DNA from: Methylococcales bacterium
GTDB taxonomy: Bacteria > Pseudomonadota > Gammaproteobacteria > Methylococcales > Methylomonadaceae
Direction of reading: 5' to 3'
Assembly (NCBI GenBank): GCA_023144875.1
Contig: JAGLEW010000046.1
Location: forward strand, 1 to 19,679
DNA length: 19,679 nucleotides
Shown here: positions 10,440-17,772 of the stretch, one piece after another
Numbering within the stretch: position 1 is the first letter of the stretch
How the letters are laid out: each line of letters starts with the position of its first letter
Program-made: the position numbers and the translations under genes
Notes under the pieces: model-generated
The model's database searches: none
What the model was told of the DNA's origin: nothing
The model's input: the letters and a program-made list of their open reading frames with translations, nothing else

Positions 10440-11994
10440 ATTTTATCTTATTTTTATAGTAGCGTTAACCTTACTGTTAAGTTGTGCCAGAGTCGATAGC
10501 CCTAAATCAACCGCCCTTGTTAAGGCCATTCCTATCGAACGTTTTGATTTAACTGATATTCAAGGTACCAGACATAATGTGATGGTTTTTCCATGGAATA
10601 TTTCAAAAATAGACTTGGAAAAATACCCCATTCTTCGCGATCACCGCATTGGCTTTGGAGTTACTAATCGTTTAATTGATGTATTATTTGACACCAATCG
10701 CTTTGAATTTATTGAAGAAAAACAAGAAATTGCCAATCGTTTGATTCAACAAATGCAGCAATGTCAACAATCAAAGGTTTGTGATTCCAATGGCATTGAT
10801 CAGTTGCAACTTAAAACGGCGGATTATATTATTTATCCTGAGGTGTACCATTTTGGGATTGAAAACCATACCAATATTAATGGCATTAGTACCACCGATA
10901 AGCAGTATGTTGAAGTTGGTATCCAACTTAAAATTATTAATGCCCGTACCGCTACTACTGAATCAATTGGCAGTTATATTGGTCAAAAAGTCATCCGAAC
11001 AAAAGGGGATATTTTTAACAGCAGTGCGATTAATTTTAGTCAGTCTTCTTTAGGAAAAGCCACTGATCACGCTATAAAAGGGGCTATTTTTAAACTACTA
11101 AAACGCTTTGATAAAAAAACCACCATTGCCGCGACCCCTGTTTATAAAGTTCCAGTCAGCTACCCACCCGTGGATTTACCATCAAATACTTCGGTGGCAA
11201 CTGATAGCCGAAGTAATGATAAGACCACTATTGTTGTTAACAAGGGTAAGATGATCCCGTTAAGCGCTATTCCCGCTATATCGAGTCACCGAAAACGCAT
11301 TGCATTGGTGATTGGGAATGCAAAATATGAAAAAGCGGGTGCTTCACTTGAAAATGCAGAAAATGATGCCAATGATATGGCGGCGACCTTAAAAAAACTT
11401 GGGTTTGAAGTGTTGCTACATACCAATAAAACCAAACAAGGTATGAATAAAGCCATCAAAGCATTTGGCAACCGTTTAAAAAAAGCGGGTAAAGACAGTG
11501 TGGCCTTATTTTATTATGCAGGTCATGCGGCTGAAGTCGAAGGCATTAATTATTTATTTCCGATTGATGTGAAGGTTAATACTGAATCTCGAGTTGAAGA
11601 AGAAGCGATCCCTGCGCAAAATATTGTGAAACAAATTGAGTTAGCCGCCAATGGCTTGAATATTATTTTATTAGATGCCTGCCGTGATAACCCTTACCCA
11701 CCAAAAAGCCGATCTTTTAATACTAAAAATAACCGTTTAGCCACGATGAGTGCGCCAAGAGGAACGATTATGGCGTATTCAACGGCCTCAGGAAAAACCG
11801 CCAGTGATGGGGCAAATCGAAATGGTTTGTACACGGGCGAGCTTTTAAAATACATGCGCATTCCCCGTTTAAAAATTGAAGAAGTCTTAAAAAATGTCCG
11901 AATATCAGTGAGCAAACAATCGAATAATAATCAAATTGCGTGGGTTTCATCGTCTTTAGAAGGAGAGTTTTATTTTATTCCACCCCAAAAATAA
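10429..11994 (+). CDS. Lipoprotein with CsgG-like domain fused to a caspase-family (C14) protease domain
   Basis: A 521-residue protein from the ATG at 10429, which overlaps the previous gene's end by 11 bases; in-frame TTG and GTG codons just upstream are less likely. The signal ends in a lipobox (LLLSC), so it should be lipid-anchored at the envelope. Residues about 38-230 form a CsgG-like domain (NVMVFPW, GFGVTNRLIDVL, FIEEK, ADYIIYPEV, a final KATDHAIKGAIFKLL helix). A Pro/Ser/Thr linker (about 232-285) precedes a caspase p20-like domain (about 289-521): RIALVIGNAKYE, ENAENDANDM, LFYYAGHAAEVEG with catalytic His366, and IILLDACRDNP with catalytic Cys418. MAYSTASGKTASDG and LYTGELLKYM are typical of bacterial orthocaspases. 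The dyad looks intact, so activity is plausible. An extracytoplasmic caspase fused to CsgG is unusual; the substrate is unknown. Confidence 0.88.
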   Translation: MKNKFYLIFIVALTLLLSCARVDSPKSTALVKAIPIERFDLTDIQGTRHNVMVFPWNISKIDLEKYPILRDHRIGFGVTNRLIDVLFDTNRFEFIEEKQEIANRLIQQMQQCQQSKVCDSNGIDQLQLKTADYIIYPEVYHFGIENHTNINGISTTDKQYVEVGIQLKIINARTATTESIGSYIGQKVIRTKGDIFNSSAINFSQSSLGKATDHAIKGAIFKLLKRFDKKTTIAATPVYKVPVSYPPVDLPSNTSVATDSRSNDKTTIVVNKGKMIPLSAIPAISSHRKRIALVIGNAKYEKAGASLENAENDANDMAATLKKLGFEVLLHTNKTKQGMNKAIKAFGNRLKKAGKDSVALFYYAGHAAEVEGINYLFPIDVKVNTESRVEEEAIPAQNIVKQIELAANGLNIILLDACRDNPYPPKSRSFNTKNNRLATMSAPRGTIMAYSTASGKTASDGANRNGLYTGELLKYMRIPRLKIEEVLKNVRISVSKQSNNNQIAWVSSSLEGEFYFIPPQK

Positions 11995-12006
11995 AACCAA
12001 TCACTT

Positions 12007-12015
12007 TGATATAAT
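12007..12015 (+). promoter_or_regulatory. Extended minus 10 promoter (distal) of the small periplasmic protein gene
   Basis: TGATATAAT is a perfect TGnTATAAT extended minus 10, 13 bases after the caspase stop codon and 120 bases before the ATG at 12138. Extended minus 10 promoters can work without a good minus 35, and none is seen. Confidence 0.5.
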
Positions 12016-12023
12016 GCGGTCAA

Positions 12024-12037
12024 GGGGTTTTCACCCC
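12024..12037 (+). terminator. Small GC-rich hairpin after the caspase gene
   Basis: GGGGT (12024-12028) and ACCCC (12033-12037) form a tight stem with a four-base loop, between the distal and proximal candidate promoters. There is no U tract. It could be a weak terminator for the caspase operon or a feature of the leader RNA. Confidence 0.3.
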
Positions 12038-12052
12038 ACCCAAAATTACCTA

Positions 12053-12061
12053 TGCTACAAT
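12053..12061 (+). promoter_or_regulatory. Extended minus 10 promoter (proximal) of the small periplasmic protein gene
   Basis: TGCTACAAT, within TATGCTACAAT (12051-12061), is identical to the element at 7365-7375. The ATG lies 77 bases downstream, leaving an AT-rich leader that contains a short inverted repeat (ATTATT-CAT-AATAAT, 12101-12115). Confidence 0.5.
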
Positions 12062-12137
12062 GAAAGCTGTGTCGCACTGTAAAGGTGTTACACATTAAAT
12101 ATTATTCATAATAATCAATATAGAGGTTAAACACAGA

Positions 12138-12557
12138 ATGGCTTTATTAAAAAACATATTGTTGGCACTTTCTCTTAGTACTGCATTGCTAGCAGCTGCT
12201 CCTTCTGCTATGGCGAAACCTGCTGGTAAGATTGAAAACCAAACCCCTGCTCAAACCTCTCAAGCAATTGATGATGCGCTTGCACAAGCAGAAAAAACCC
12301 TTGTAGCACTTGAAGCGGTTAAAGAAGGGGATGATATTAAGGTTCTGTTAGCGGAATTCAAAAAAACAAAACAAATTGCAAAAACCAACGAAAGCGCAAC
12401 CACCTATCACCTTCGTGCAAAAGCCTTAAATAGATTAGGGAAAGCTCGCTTAGCGTATAAAAAAGGTAAACAAGAAGAAGCTCTTGCTAAAATGAAAGAA
12501 TCCGTAGAGCTATTTAAAAAGATTAAAGTACTTTTTCATAAATTTATGAACCCTTAA
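12138..12557 (+). CDS. Small periplasmic alpha-helical protein, unknown function
   Basis: A 139-residue protein with a textbook Sec signal peptide (MALLKNILLALSLSTALLA, cleaved after PSAMA). The mature part is Ala/Lys/Glu-rich and predicted to be helical throughout: QAIDDALAQAEKTLVALEAV, IKVLLAEFKKTKQIAKT, YHLRAKALNRLGKARLAYKK and EEALAKMKESVELFKKIKVL. The central LGKARLAYKKGKQEEALAKM is TPR-like, so a four-helix bundle or TPR-like hairpin is plausible. There are no Cys and only two His, so it is not a His-rich metal-binding protein. An AGAGG site lies at 12122-12126. Two extended minus 10 promoters upstream and a strong bidirectional terminator downstream make it look like a well-expressed monocistronic gene. 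I do not recognise the family. Confidence 0.85.
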   Translation: MALLKNILLALSLSTALLAAAPSAMAKPAGKIENQTPAQTSQAIDDALAQAEKTLVALEAVKEGDDIKVLLAEFKKTKQIAKTNESATTYHLRAKALNRLGKARLAYKKGKQEEALAKMKESVELFKKIKVLFHKFMNP

Positions 12558-12571
12558 GTCTTTTTATCTAA

Positions 12572-12588
12572 GTAGGTTAGCAATCTAC
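12572..12588 (+). terminator. Short hairpin before the main terminator
   Basis: GTAGGTT (12572-12578) and AATCTAC (12582-12588) pair over seven positions (one G-U) around the loop AGC. It lies 15 bases after the stop codon and just before the stronger terminator, so the transcript would end in two tandem hairpins. Confidence 0.35.
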
Positions 12589-12594
12589 GTTTAA

Positions 12595-12641
12595 AAGCAT
12601 AACGAGTTTATTGATCCTAATAAACTCGTTTTTTTATGCTC
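12595..12641. terminator. Bidirectional rho-independent terminator
   Basis: AACGAGTTTATT (12601-12612) and AATAAACTCGTT (12619-12630) form a perfect 12-base-pair stem around GATCCT, followed by five more T on the plus strand. AGCATAA upstream can pair with TTATGCT downstream beyond the T run, so the minus strand also reads stem plus T-rich tract. It separates the small periplasmic protein gene from the convergent SulP gene, whose stop region it touches. Confidence 0.88.
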
Positions 12642-14292
12642 AAGATTTTCGGTCATCCTTTGTCATAATACGTGCGGCTAATTTATGATTTGAAAATTTC
12701 TTTAAAGACACGCCCACCTGATGACATCGTCCTCCCTCTGCTTCATAGTCGCGGCTAAAATGCTCAAGATATTCCATAACCGTGTGATCAATCAAATAAC
12801 CATCCGTAAAGTTAAATACAATCGTTTTCTGTTTTTCAAGCTCATGAAGCGCACGCCTTAATGGCAAAAAATTTGAAAATAACGCCGAGCCAATGACTTT
12901 AACTACAATCGTTTTTTGATCAGGGCGATGAACCGTAAAGTAAATTTTAAATAGATTATTAAGCCACACGCCTTTATAAAGATGAGAGCCTAGTTTTACC
13001 GCAATACCAATGCTGGCACCCGTTAATAAATCCGTTGCGAGTACACTGATAATAGTAATGCAAAAAACAATAAACTGCTCAATCCCTATATTTAAAATAT
13101 GTCTAAACGATTGCGGTGACGTTAAACGATAGCCTGTATAAATAAGCAACACGGCTAATGTTGCCAATGGGATGTTATGAATAAAGTGGGGAAAGACAAC
13201 CACAAAAATAAGTAAAATTAAGGCATGGAAAAAATTTGCCCACCCTGTTTTTGCGCCATTATTAACATTGGTGGTACTGCGAATAATTTCAGCAATCATC
13301 GGTAAACCACCAATAAAACCTGCCAACATATTACCAAAACCAATAGCCGTTAAGTCTCGATTTAAATTAGATTTACGCTGATAAGGATCAAGTTTATCAA
13401 TAGCGGTGGTACTCAGTAGAGTTTCAAGACTACCGACCAAACAAATACTTATCATAGCCCCGAAAAAATCTAAGGTGAATGTTTTTGAAAAATCAGGGTA
13501 ATAAAAATTAGAAAAGAAATAATCGGGTAATTTGACTAAAAATTGAGGCTCAACCATGTGTTGATGGGCTTCTATGGCGGAAAAATGCAGATGAATATGC
13601 TCATGCTGTAAGCCAAATATTTGCGCCAATAACATTCCTACAAACAAGACAATCAGTGGTAATGGAATAAGTTTAAATTTTAAGGGGCGAAACATCGGCC
13701 AAAAAATAATAATCAGCAAACCACTCAAACCAATCATAGCAATTTTAGGCGTAGGATGAAGTAAACTGGCAGGAATTTGAGTAATAATCGAAAAAATATT
13801 CCCTTCATCGGGTGTAACCCCCAGCATAACGTGAAACTGTTTCGCCATGATAATAATACCAATAGCGGCTAACATTCCATGTACAACAGGTACGGGGAAA
13901 AAAGCACTTAAACGGCCAATTTTTGACCAGCCCATTATTATTTGTAAAGCACTGGCGATAACAATAGCCGCTAAGGTATAGCGATAGCCTGCAATAACAT
14001 CCCCTTCGCCTAAGGTCTGTACTGAGGCAAAAATCACCACAATTAAACCTGCGGCAGGCCCATTAACGGTGATAAATGAGCCATTAATCCGTGAAATTAA
14101 TAAGCCTCCTATTAAGGCGGTGATAATACCCGATGCAGGTGGGAAACCAGAGGCTAAAGCAATGGCTAAACATAACGGCAAAGCGGTTAAAAAAACGGCA
14201 AATCCTGCAATTAAATCACTGCGCCAGTTTTCTTTTAAGCCTTCTATGCCTGTTTTTGGGAGGGTTTGTTTCGAAGAAAACGTTTTTTTCAT
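12640..14292 (-). CDS. SulP family inorganic anion transporter with STAS domain
   Basis: A 550-residue inner-membrane transporter of the SulP (SLC26) family, which move sulfate, bicarbonate or related anions. Residues about 18-430 hold the membrane domain: DLIAGFAVFLTALPLCLAIA, FITVNGPAAGLIVVI, FPVPVVHGMLAAIGIIIMAK, then SLETLLSTTAIDKLDPYQRK, NRDLTAIGFGNMLAGFIGGL and TTNVNNGAKTGWANFFHA, all SulP landmarks. The last 100 or so residues form a STAS domain (VKVIGSALFSNFLPLRRAL, TIVFNFTDGYLIDHTVMEYL). It is closer in style to the BicA/SulP group seen next to carbonic anhydrases than to classical sulfate permeases, so bicarbonate is a reasonable substrate guess, but none is proven and no carbonic anhydrase is nearby. 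The gene is divergent from guaA, with about 220 bases between the starts. Start at the ATG of 14292 (MKKTFSSKQ); no strong ribosome binding site. Confidence 0.92.
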   Translation of the reverse strand: MKKTFSSKQTLPKTGIEGLKENWRSDLIAGFAVFLTALPLCLAIALASGFPPASGIITALIGGLLISRINGSFITVNGPAAGLIVVIFASVQTLGEGDVIAGYRYTLAAIVIASALQIIMGWSKIGRLSAFFPVPVVHGMLAAIGIIIMAKQFHVMLGVTPDEGNIFSIITQIPASLLHPTPKIAMIGLSGLLIIIFWPMFRPLKFKLIPLPLIVLFVGMLLAQIFGLQHEHIHLHFSAIEAHQHMVEPQFLVKLPDYFFSNFYYPDFSKTFTLDFFGAMISICLVGSLETLLSTTAIDKLDPYQRKSNLNRDLTAIGFGNMLAGFIGGLPMIAEIIRSTTNVNNGAKTGWANFFHALILLIFVVVFPHFIHNIPLATLAVLLIYTGYRLTSPQSFRHILNIGIEQFIVFCITIISVLATDLLTGASIGIAVKLGSHLYKGVWLNNLFKIYFTVHRPDQKTIVVKVIGSALFSNFLPLRRALHELEKQKTIVFNFTDGYLIDHTVMEYLEHFSRDYEAEGGRCHQVGVSLKKFSNHKLAARIMTKDDRKS

Positions 14293-14375
14293 AATTTATG
14301 GTTTTTATTATAAGTAAGTGTGAAAACAACATCTAAAATCAATGGTTATTAGTCCTACAAGGGTATATTTTTTCG

Positions 14376-14403
14376 TTGATAAGACAACAGATTGTTATAC
14401 TAT
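14376..14403 (+). promoter_or_regulatory. Candidate guaA promoter
   Basis: TTGATA (14376-14381) and TACTAT (14398-14403) are separated by 16 bases within the 220-base gap between the divergent SulP and guaA genes. The overlapping TTATACTATAG is rich in minus 10-like sequence, so the exact box is uncertain. I see no purine riboswitch core in the leader. Confidence 0.35.
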
Positions 14404-14512
14404 AGCAATTTTTACGGTAATAATTACCTGATCTTTTCTCTTCTTTTGGCATAGAGGATAATCGTTAAGACTAGGTTTAAATTGTGCCCTGTTTTTTTCA
14501 AATAATCCACTT

Positions 14513-16096
14513 ATGAACTCAAGCACTAATATCCATTCCCATAAAATCCTTATTCTTGATTTTGGCTCTCAATATACGCAACTTATCGCTCGTAGAGTCC
14601 GAGAAACAGGCGTTTATTGCGAAATTTATTCATATGATGTTAGCGCGGATCAAATTGAAAAATTTTCACCCAAAGGTATTATTTTATCGGGAGGGCCCGA
14701 AACAGTCACCCATAAAAATACGCCGAGAGTTAACACTTATATTTTTAAAATGGGAATTCCCGTTTTAGGAATTTGCTATGGTATGCAGACCATGACCGAG
14801 CAGTTAGGCGGCAGTGTTGAAAATGCAACCCATCGGGAATTTGGGTTTGCAGAGATTCGTGCACGGGGACATTCAAAGCTTCTAAAGGAGATAGAAGATA
14901 CGAAAACAGCGGAAGGCTATGGTTTATTAGATGTTTGGATGAGTCATGGCGATAAAGTGGTCACTTTACCCGAAGGCTTTATCTGCATCGCTAGCTCAGA
15001 AGGCGCACCTATTGCAGGTATTGCCAATGAAGAAAAGTGTTTTTATGGCTTACAGTTTCATCCTGAAGTCACTCACACCAAACAAGGACACGCTATTTTA
15101 TCGCGTTTTATCGTTGATATTTGTGAGTGTGATACTTTATGGAGCGCCCGTAATATCATTAGTGATAGCATTGAAATGGTGCAACAAAAAGTCGGCGATG
15201 ATCAAGTTATTTTAGGCTTGTCAGGCGGGGTGGATTCTTCAGTGGTTGCCGCGTTACTGCATCAAGCCATTGGTGAGCAATTAATCTGTGTTTTTGTTGA
15301 TACAGGCTTATTACGTTTAAACGAAGGCGATCAAGTCATGGAGATGTTTGCCGAACACATGGGCGTGAAAGTGATTCGAGTGAATGCTGAACAACGTTAC
15401 CTTAAAGCCTTACAAGGCATAACTGATCCTGAGCAAAAACGTAAAATTATTGGTAATTTATTTATTGAAATTTTTGATGAAGAAGCGAACCAATTAACGG
15501 CAGCAAAATGGTTAGCACAAGGGACGATTTATCCTGATGTCATTGAGTCTGCAGGGTCTAAAACAGGGAATGCACATTTGATTAAATCGCATCATAATGT
15601 CGGTGGGTTACCCGATAATATGGCGTTAAAATTAGTCGAACCTTTACGAGAACTTTTTAAAGATGAAGTTCGTCAATTAGGCCTAACATTAGGCTTGCCA
15701 AAAAATATGGTTTTTCGCCATCCATTCCCAGGGCCTGGTTTAGGGGTGCGTATTTTAGGTGAAGTTAAAAAAAGCTATGCCGATTTACTGCGACAAGCCG
15801 ATGCAATTTTCATTGAAGAACTTTATAATCATGATTTATATGATAAAGTGAGTCAAGCCTTCGCCGTTTTTTTACCGATAAAATCGGTTGGCGTCATGGG
15901 GGATGGTCGTCGATATGACTATGTTATTGCCATTCGAGCCGTTGAAACCATTGATTTTATGACCGCACGCTGGGCGCATTTACCCTATGATTTTTTAGAT
16001 CTTATTTCTAGACGTATTATTAACGAAGTCTCGGGGATTTCTCGTGTAACCTATGATATTTCAGGAAAACCGCCAGCAACAATAGAGTGGGAATAA
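14513..16096 (+). CDS. guaA: GMP synthase (glutamine-hydrolysing)
   Basis: Converts XMP to GMP using ATP and ammonia released from glutamine, the last step of guanine nucleotide synthesis in the cytoplasm. The 527 residues match the family. The class I glutaminase domain carries the nucleophile Cys88 (GICYGMQ) and His183/Glu185 (LQFHPEVTH). The ATP-pyrophosphatase P-loop is SGGVDSS (about 237-243), and the C-terminal dimerisation/XMP domain contains [31 protein letters not shown] and the terminal PPATIEWE. The ATG at 14513 fits the usual N-terminus ([17 protein letters not shown]); no clear Shine-Dalgarno precedes it. guaB is not next to it. Its downstream neighbour is a separately promoted secreted-protein gene. 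Confidence 0.98.
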   Translation: MNSSTNIHSHKILILDFGSQYTQLIARRVRETGVYCEIYSYDVSADQIEKFSPKGIILSGGPETVTHKNTPRVNTYIFKMGIPVLGICYGMQTMTEQLGGSVENATHREFGFAEIRARGHSKLLKEIEDTKTAEGYGLLDVWMSHGDKVVTLPEGFICIASSEGAPIAGIANEEKCFYGLQFHPEVTHTKQGHAILSRFIVDICECDTLWSARNIISDSIEMVQQKVGDDQVILGLSGGVDSSVVAALLHQAIGEQLICVFVDTGLLRLNEGDQVMEMFAEHMGVKVIRVNAEQRYLKALQGITDPEQKRKIIGNLFIEIFDEEANQLTAAKWLAQGTIYPDVIESAGSKTGNAHLIKSHHNVGGLPDNMALKLVEPLRELFKDEVRQLGLTLGLPKNMVFRHPFPGPGLGVRILGEVKKSYADLLRQADAIFIEELYNHDLYDKVSQAFAVFLPIKSVGVMGDGRRYDYVIAIRAVETIDFMTARWAHLPYDFLDLISRRIINEVSGISRVTYDISGKPPATIEWE

Positions 16097-16231
16097 AGCA
16101 AAAAATTCAAAAATATAACTTATCCATCATTGTAAGCTATTATTTTTATGGTAAAGCATAATTAAAATAAATCTTCAATAATGGCATCTTTCTTTAAAAA
16201 TGCTTAAACCACCATCCCACTGATTAAAATT

Positions 16232-16249
16232 ACATTATATGTATAATGT
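16232..16249 (+). promoter_or_regulatory. Consensus minus 10 box inside a perfect inverted repeat (candidate operator)
   Basis: ACATTAT (16232-16238) and ATAATGT (16243-16249) form a perfect 7-base inverted repeat with a 4-base spacer. The second arm contains TATAAT (16242-16247), a consensus minus 10 with no good minus 35. The predicted start of transcription is about 20 bases before the ATG at 16273. A dimeric regulator binding here would cover the promoter. Confidence 0.45.
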
Positions 16250-16272
16250 TAACCCGTAGATAGAGATTTTTT

Positions 16273-17073
16273 ATGAACAAAACACTGGTATTACTACTAT
16301 TTAACGTCACCTTATTGATTAGTTTCAATAGTTCTGCTGACGAAGTATGGAATAGTAATCATGGTAAAGTCATTTATTCAGAAGACTCTGGCACAACCGC
16401 ATTGTGGCGATACAATGATAATGGTCGTCATGGCGGTATTATCTATATTGAAAATTTAGCGGGCGTTTACAGCAATCGTGGCTCATACGAGGGCTATTGG
16501 GCGCAAGATAAAGGTGATGTTTCATGTAAGACCGAACGCGATGGAGTTAACGGTCGTACCACCGCTTATTGGGGGCGCTTTCATATTAATTTTATTGATA
16601 AAGATTACCCCTCACGCTGGCAAGCCACTTGGGGAAATTGTGCACAACCGTTAACTAAAAAGTGGAAAGGTATTCCTGTTACCGCCGTCAACACCCCCGA
16701 CTCTAATAGTGCTTTACAGCAATCAAGTGAAGTCATTCGTTTTTCAAAAGGTGCAAGCTCCGCCTCATACGCAAAAACTATTCCACAAAATGAAAACCAC
16801 TACTATTATTTCACCGCTCGAAAAGGACAAACCTTAAACCTTGATTTATCCTCTAAAGAAAGCAATGCTGTTTTTTCAATTTATAAACCTTTTTATCGCT
16901 TAACCGAATCCGATGGCGTAATCGAAGTAAAAGGTGAAATTTTAGACGGTAAAAAAGCCGCTTATCAAATGATGCATTGGTTAGGTGAATTACCCATGTC
17001 AGGTCAATATTTAATTGCAATGGAAGCTCAAAAAAGGGATGCCAGCTATAAACTACAAATATTTATCAAATAA
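16273..17073 (+). CDS. Secreted protein with C-terminal PPC-like domain
   Basis: A 266-residue protein with a signal peptide (MNKTLVLLLFNVTLLISFN, cleaved near SSADEVW). The N-terminal domain (about 24-130) is aromatic and glycine-rich: VWNSNHGKVIYSEDSGTTAL, GGIIYIENLAGVYSNRGSYE, then YWGRFHINFID and SRWQATWGNC. Two Cys (VSCKTE, GNCAQP) may pair. This resembles an uncharacterised secreted beta domain found in various proteobacteria. The C-terminal 110 residues (SSEVIRFSKGASSASYAKTI, HYYYFTARKGQTLNLDL, FSIYKPF, LPMSGQYLIAMEA, YKLQIFIK) follow the bacterial pre-peptidase C-terminal pattern, normally a carbohydrate- or surface-binding beta sandwich on secreted enzymes. No catalytic domain accompanies it here. 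The gene ends about 20 bases before sdhE. Confidence 0.78.
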   Translation: MNKTLVLLLFNVTLLISFNSSADEVWNSNHGKVIYSEDSGTTALWRYNDNGRHGGIIYIENLAGVYSNRGSYEGYWAQDKGDVSCKTERDGVNGRTTAYWGRFHINFIDKDYPSRWQATWGNCAQPLTKKWKGIPVTAVNTPDSNSALQQSSEVIRFSKGASSASYAKTIPQNENHYYYFTARKGQTLNLDLSSKESNAVFSIYKPFYRLTESDGVIEVKGEILDGKKAAYQMMHWLGELPMSGQYLIAMEAQKRDASYKLQIFIK

Positions 17074-17093
17074 AATACGGCGTGTGGTATGAG

Positions 17094-17345
17094 ATGAATA
17101 AAAAATTCAAACAGTTACAATGGCAATGCCGCCGTGGAACGCAAGAATTAGACAGGCTCTTATTAGCCTATTTAAAGACAGACTACTTAACCGCATTGAC
17201 ATCAGAACAACAACTTTTTGAACAATTTTTAACCCTTGAAGACAATCTATTATTAACCTTTTTATTAAGCGAAAAATACCCAAACGACTCAAAGTTTGCC
17301 TCACTCATCCCTAAAATTCGACAACCCACGCTTCTTTGCCCCTAA
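17094..17345 (+). CDS. sdhE: FAD assembly factor SdhE (succinate dehydrogenase flavinylation)
   Basis: SdhE (YgfY/SDH5 family) promotes covalent attachment of FAD to the SdhA/FrdA flavoprotein subunits in the cytoplasm. I use the ATG at 17094 (MNKKFKQLQWQCRRG), giving 83 residues, near the 88 of E. coli; a GTG four codons upstream is possible but adds MWYE with no homology. The conserved RGxxE motif is present (R14, G15, E18 in CRRGTQELD), followed by LLLAYLKTDY, an FLTLEDNLLLTFLL segment and the C-terminal helix FASLIPKIRQ. The end overlaps the start of the ygfX-like gene by up to 50 bases in another frame, the usual sdhE-ygfX pairing. The upstream secreted-protein gene stops about 20 bases earlier, so cotranscription is possible. 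Confidence 0.9.
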   Translation: MNKKFKQLQWQCRRGTQELDRLLLAYLKTDYLTALTSEQQLFEQFLTLEDNLLLTFLLSEKYPNDSKFASLIPKIRQPTLLCP

Positions 17346-17733
17346 AAAATCTCAGCATCTAGGCTATTTTTTAAACCTTTTACATAGCCTTGCTCTTGTG
17401 GTGAGTTTTAGTCCTAATTTATCTATTTACCTACAAGTATTATTTTTTTTAATTGTTTTAAGTAGTACCTGTTTTCATTGGCTCAGACAGAAAAATTTTC
17501 AACCATACCAGCTGCATCAAGTTACTTTAGATGATTGGCAATTAATTTGCCTAAATACCCCGCCGCAAAAAATTCACATTTTACCAACTACGGTGATTAG
17601 CCGTTTTATGATTGTCCTACATTTTTCTTTAGCCAATAAACAATGGCAGAGTCTAGTCATTATGAATGATGCTTTGAGTGAAAAGAATTATCGCGATCTT
17701 GTGGTAAGTTTAAAAATTTCAAGGGCATCATGA
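17296..17733 (+). CDS. YgfX/CptA-like inner-membrane protein
   Basis: A 145-residue protein encoded directly after, and overlapping, sdhE. It has a basic N-terminus (KFDNPRFFAPKKSQHLG), two close hydrophobic segments (YFLNLLHSLALVVSFS and LQVLFFLIVLSSTCFHW) forming a membrane hairpin, then a beta-rich cytoplasmic domain (YQLHQVTLDDWQLICL, SRFMIVLHFSL, WQSLVIMNDALSEKNYRDLV). Architecture and position match YgfX/CptA; in E. coli and Serratia this protein has been described as a membrane partner of SdhE or as a toxin-like division inhibitor. Sequence similarity is low, so I rest the call on synteny and topology. The start is given as TTG (17296), and no internal ATG is usable before residue 110; translation is probably coupled to sdhE. 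The overlap can be as much as 50 bases. Confidence 0.75.
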   Translation: MPHSSLKFDNPRFFAPKKSQHLGYFLNLLHSLALVVSFSPNLSIYLQVLFFLIVLSSTCFHWLRQKNFQPYQLHQVTLDDWQLICLNTPPQKIHILPTTVISRFMIVLHFSLANKQWQSLVIMNDALSEKNYRDLVVSLKISRAS

Positions 17734-17772
17734 TAGGATATTATTACCCTGATTTTTACCAAACGCCTCTTT

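Noticed and set aside
11694..11950. Minus-strand frames inside the caspase domain
   Set aside because: The sense strand encodes the conserved catalytic region; the antisense frames have no features.
14293..14512. Purine riboswitch or other structured leader for guaA
   Set aside because: No conserved three-way junction or characteristic loop sequences seen in the 220 bases.
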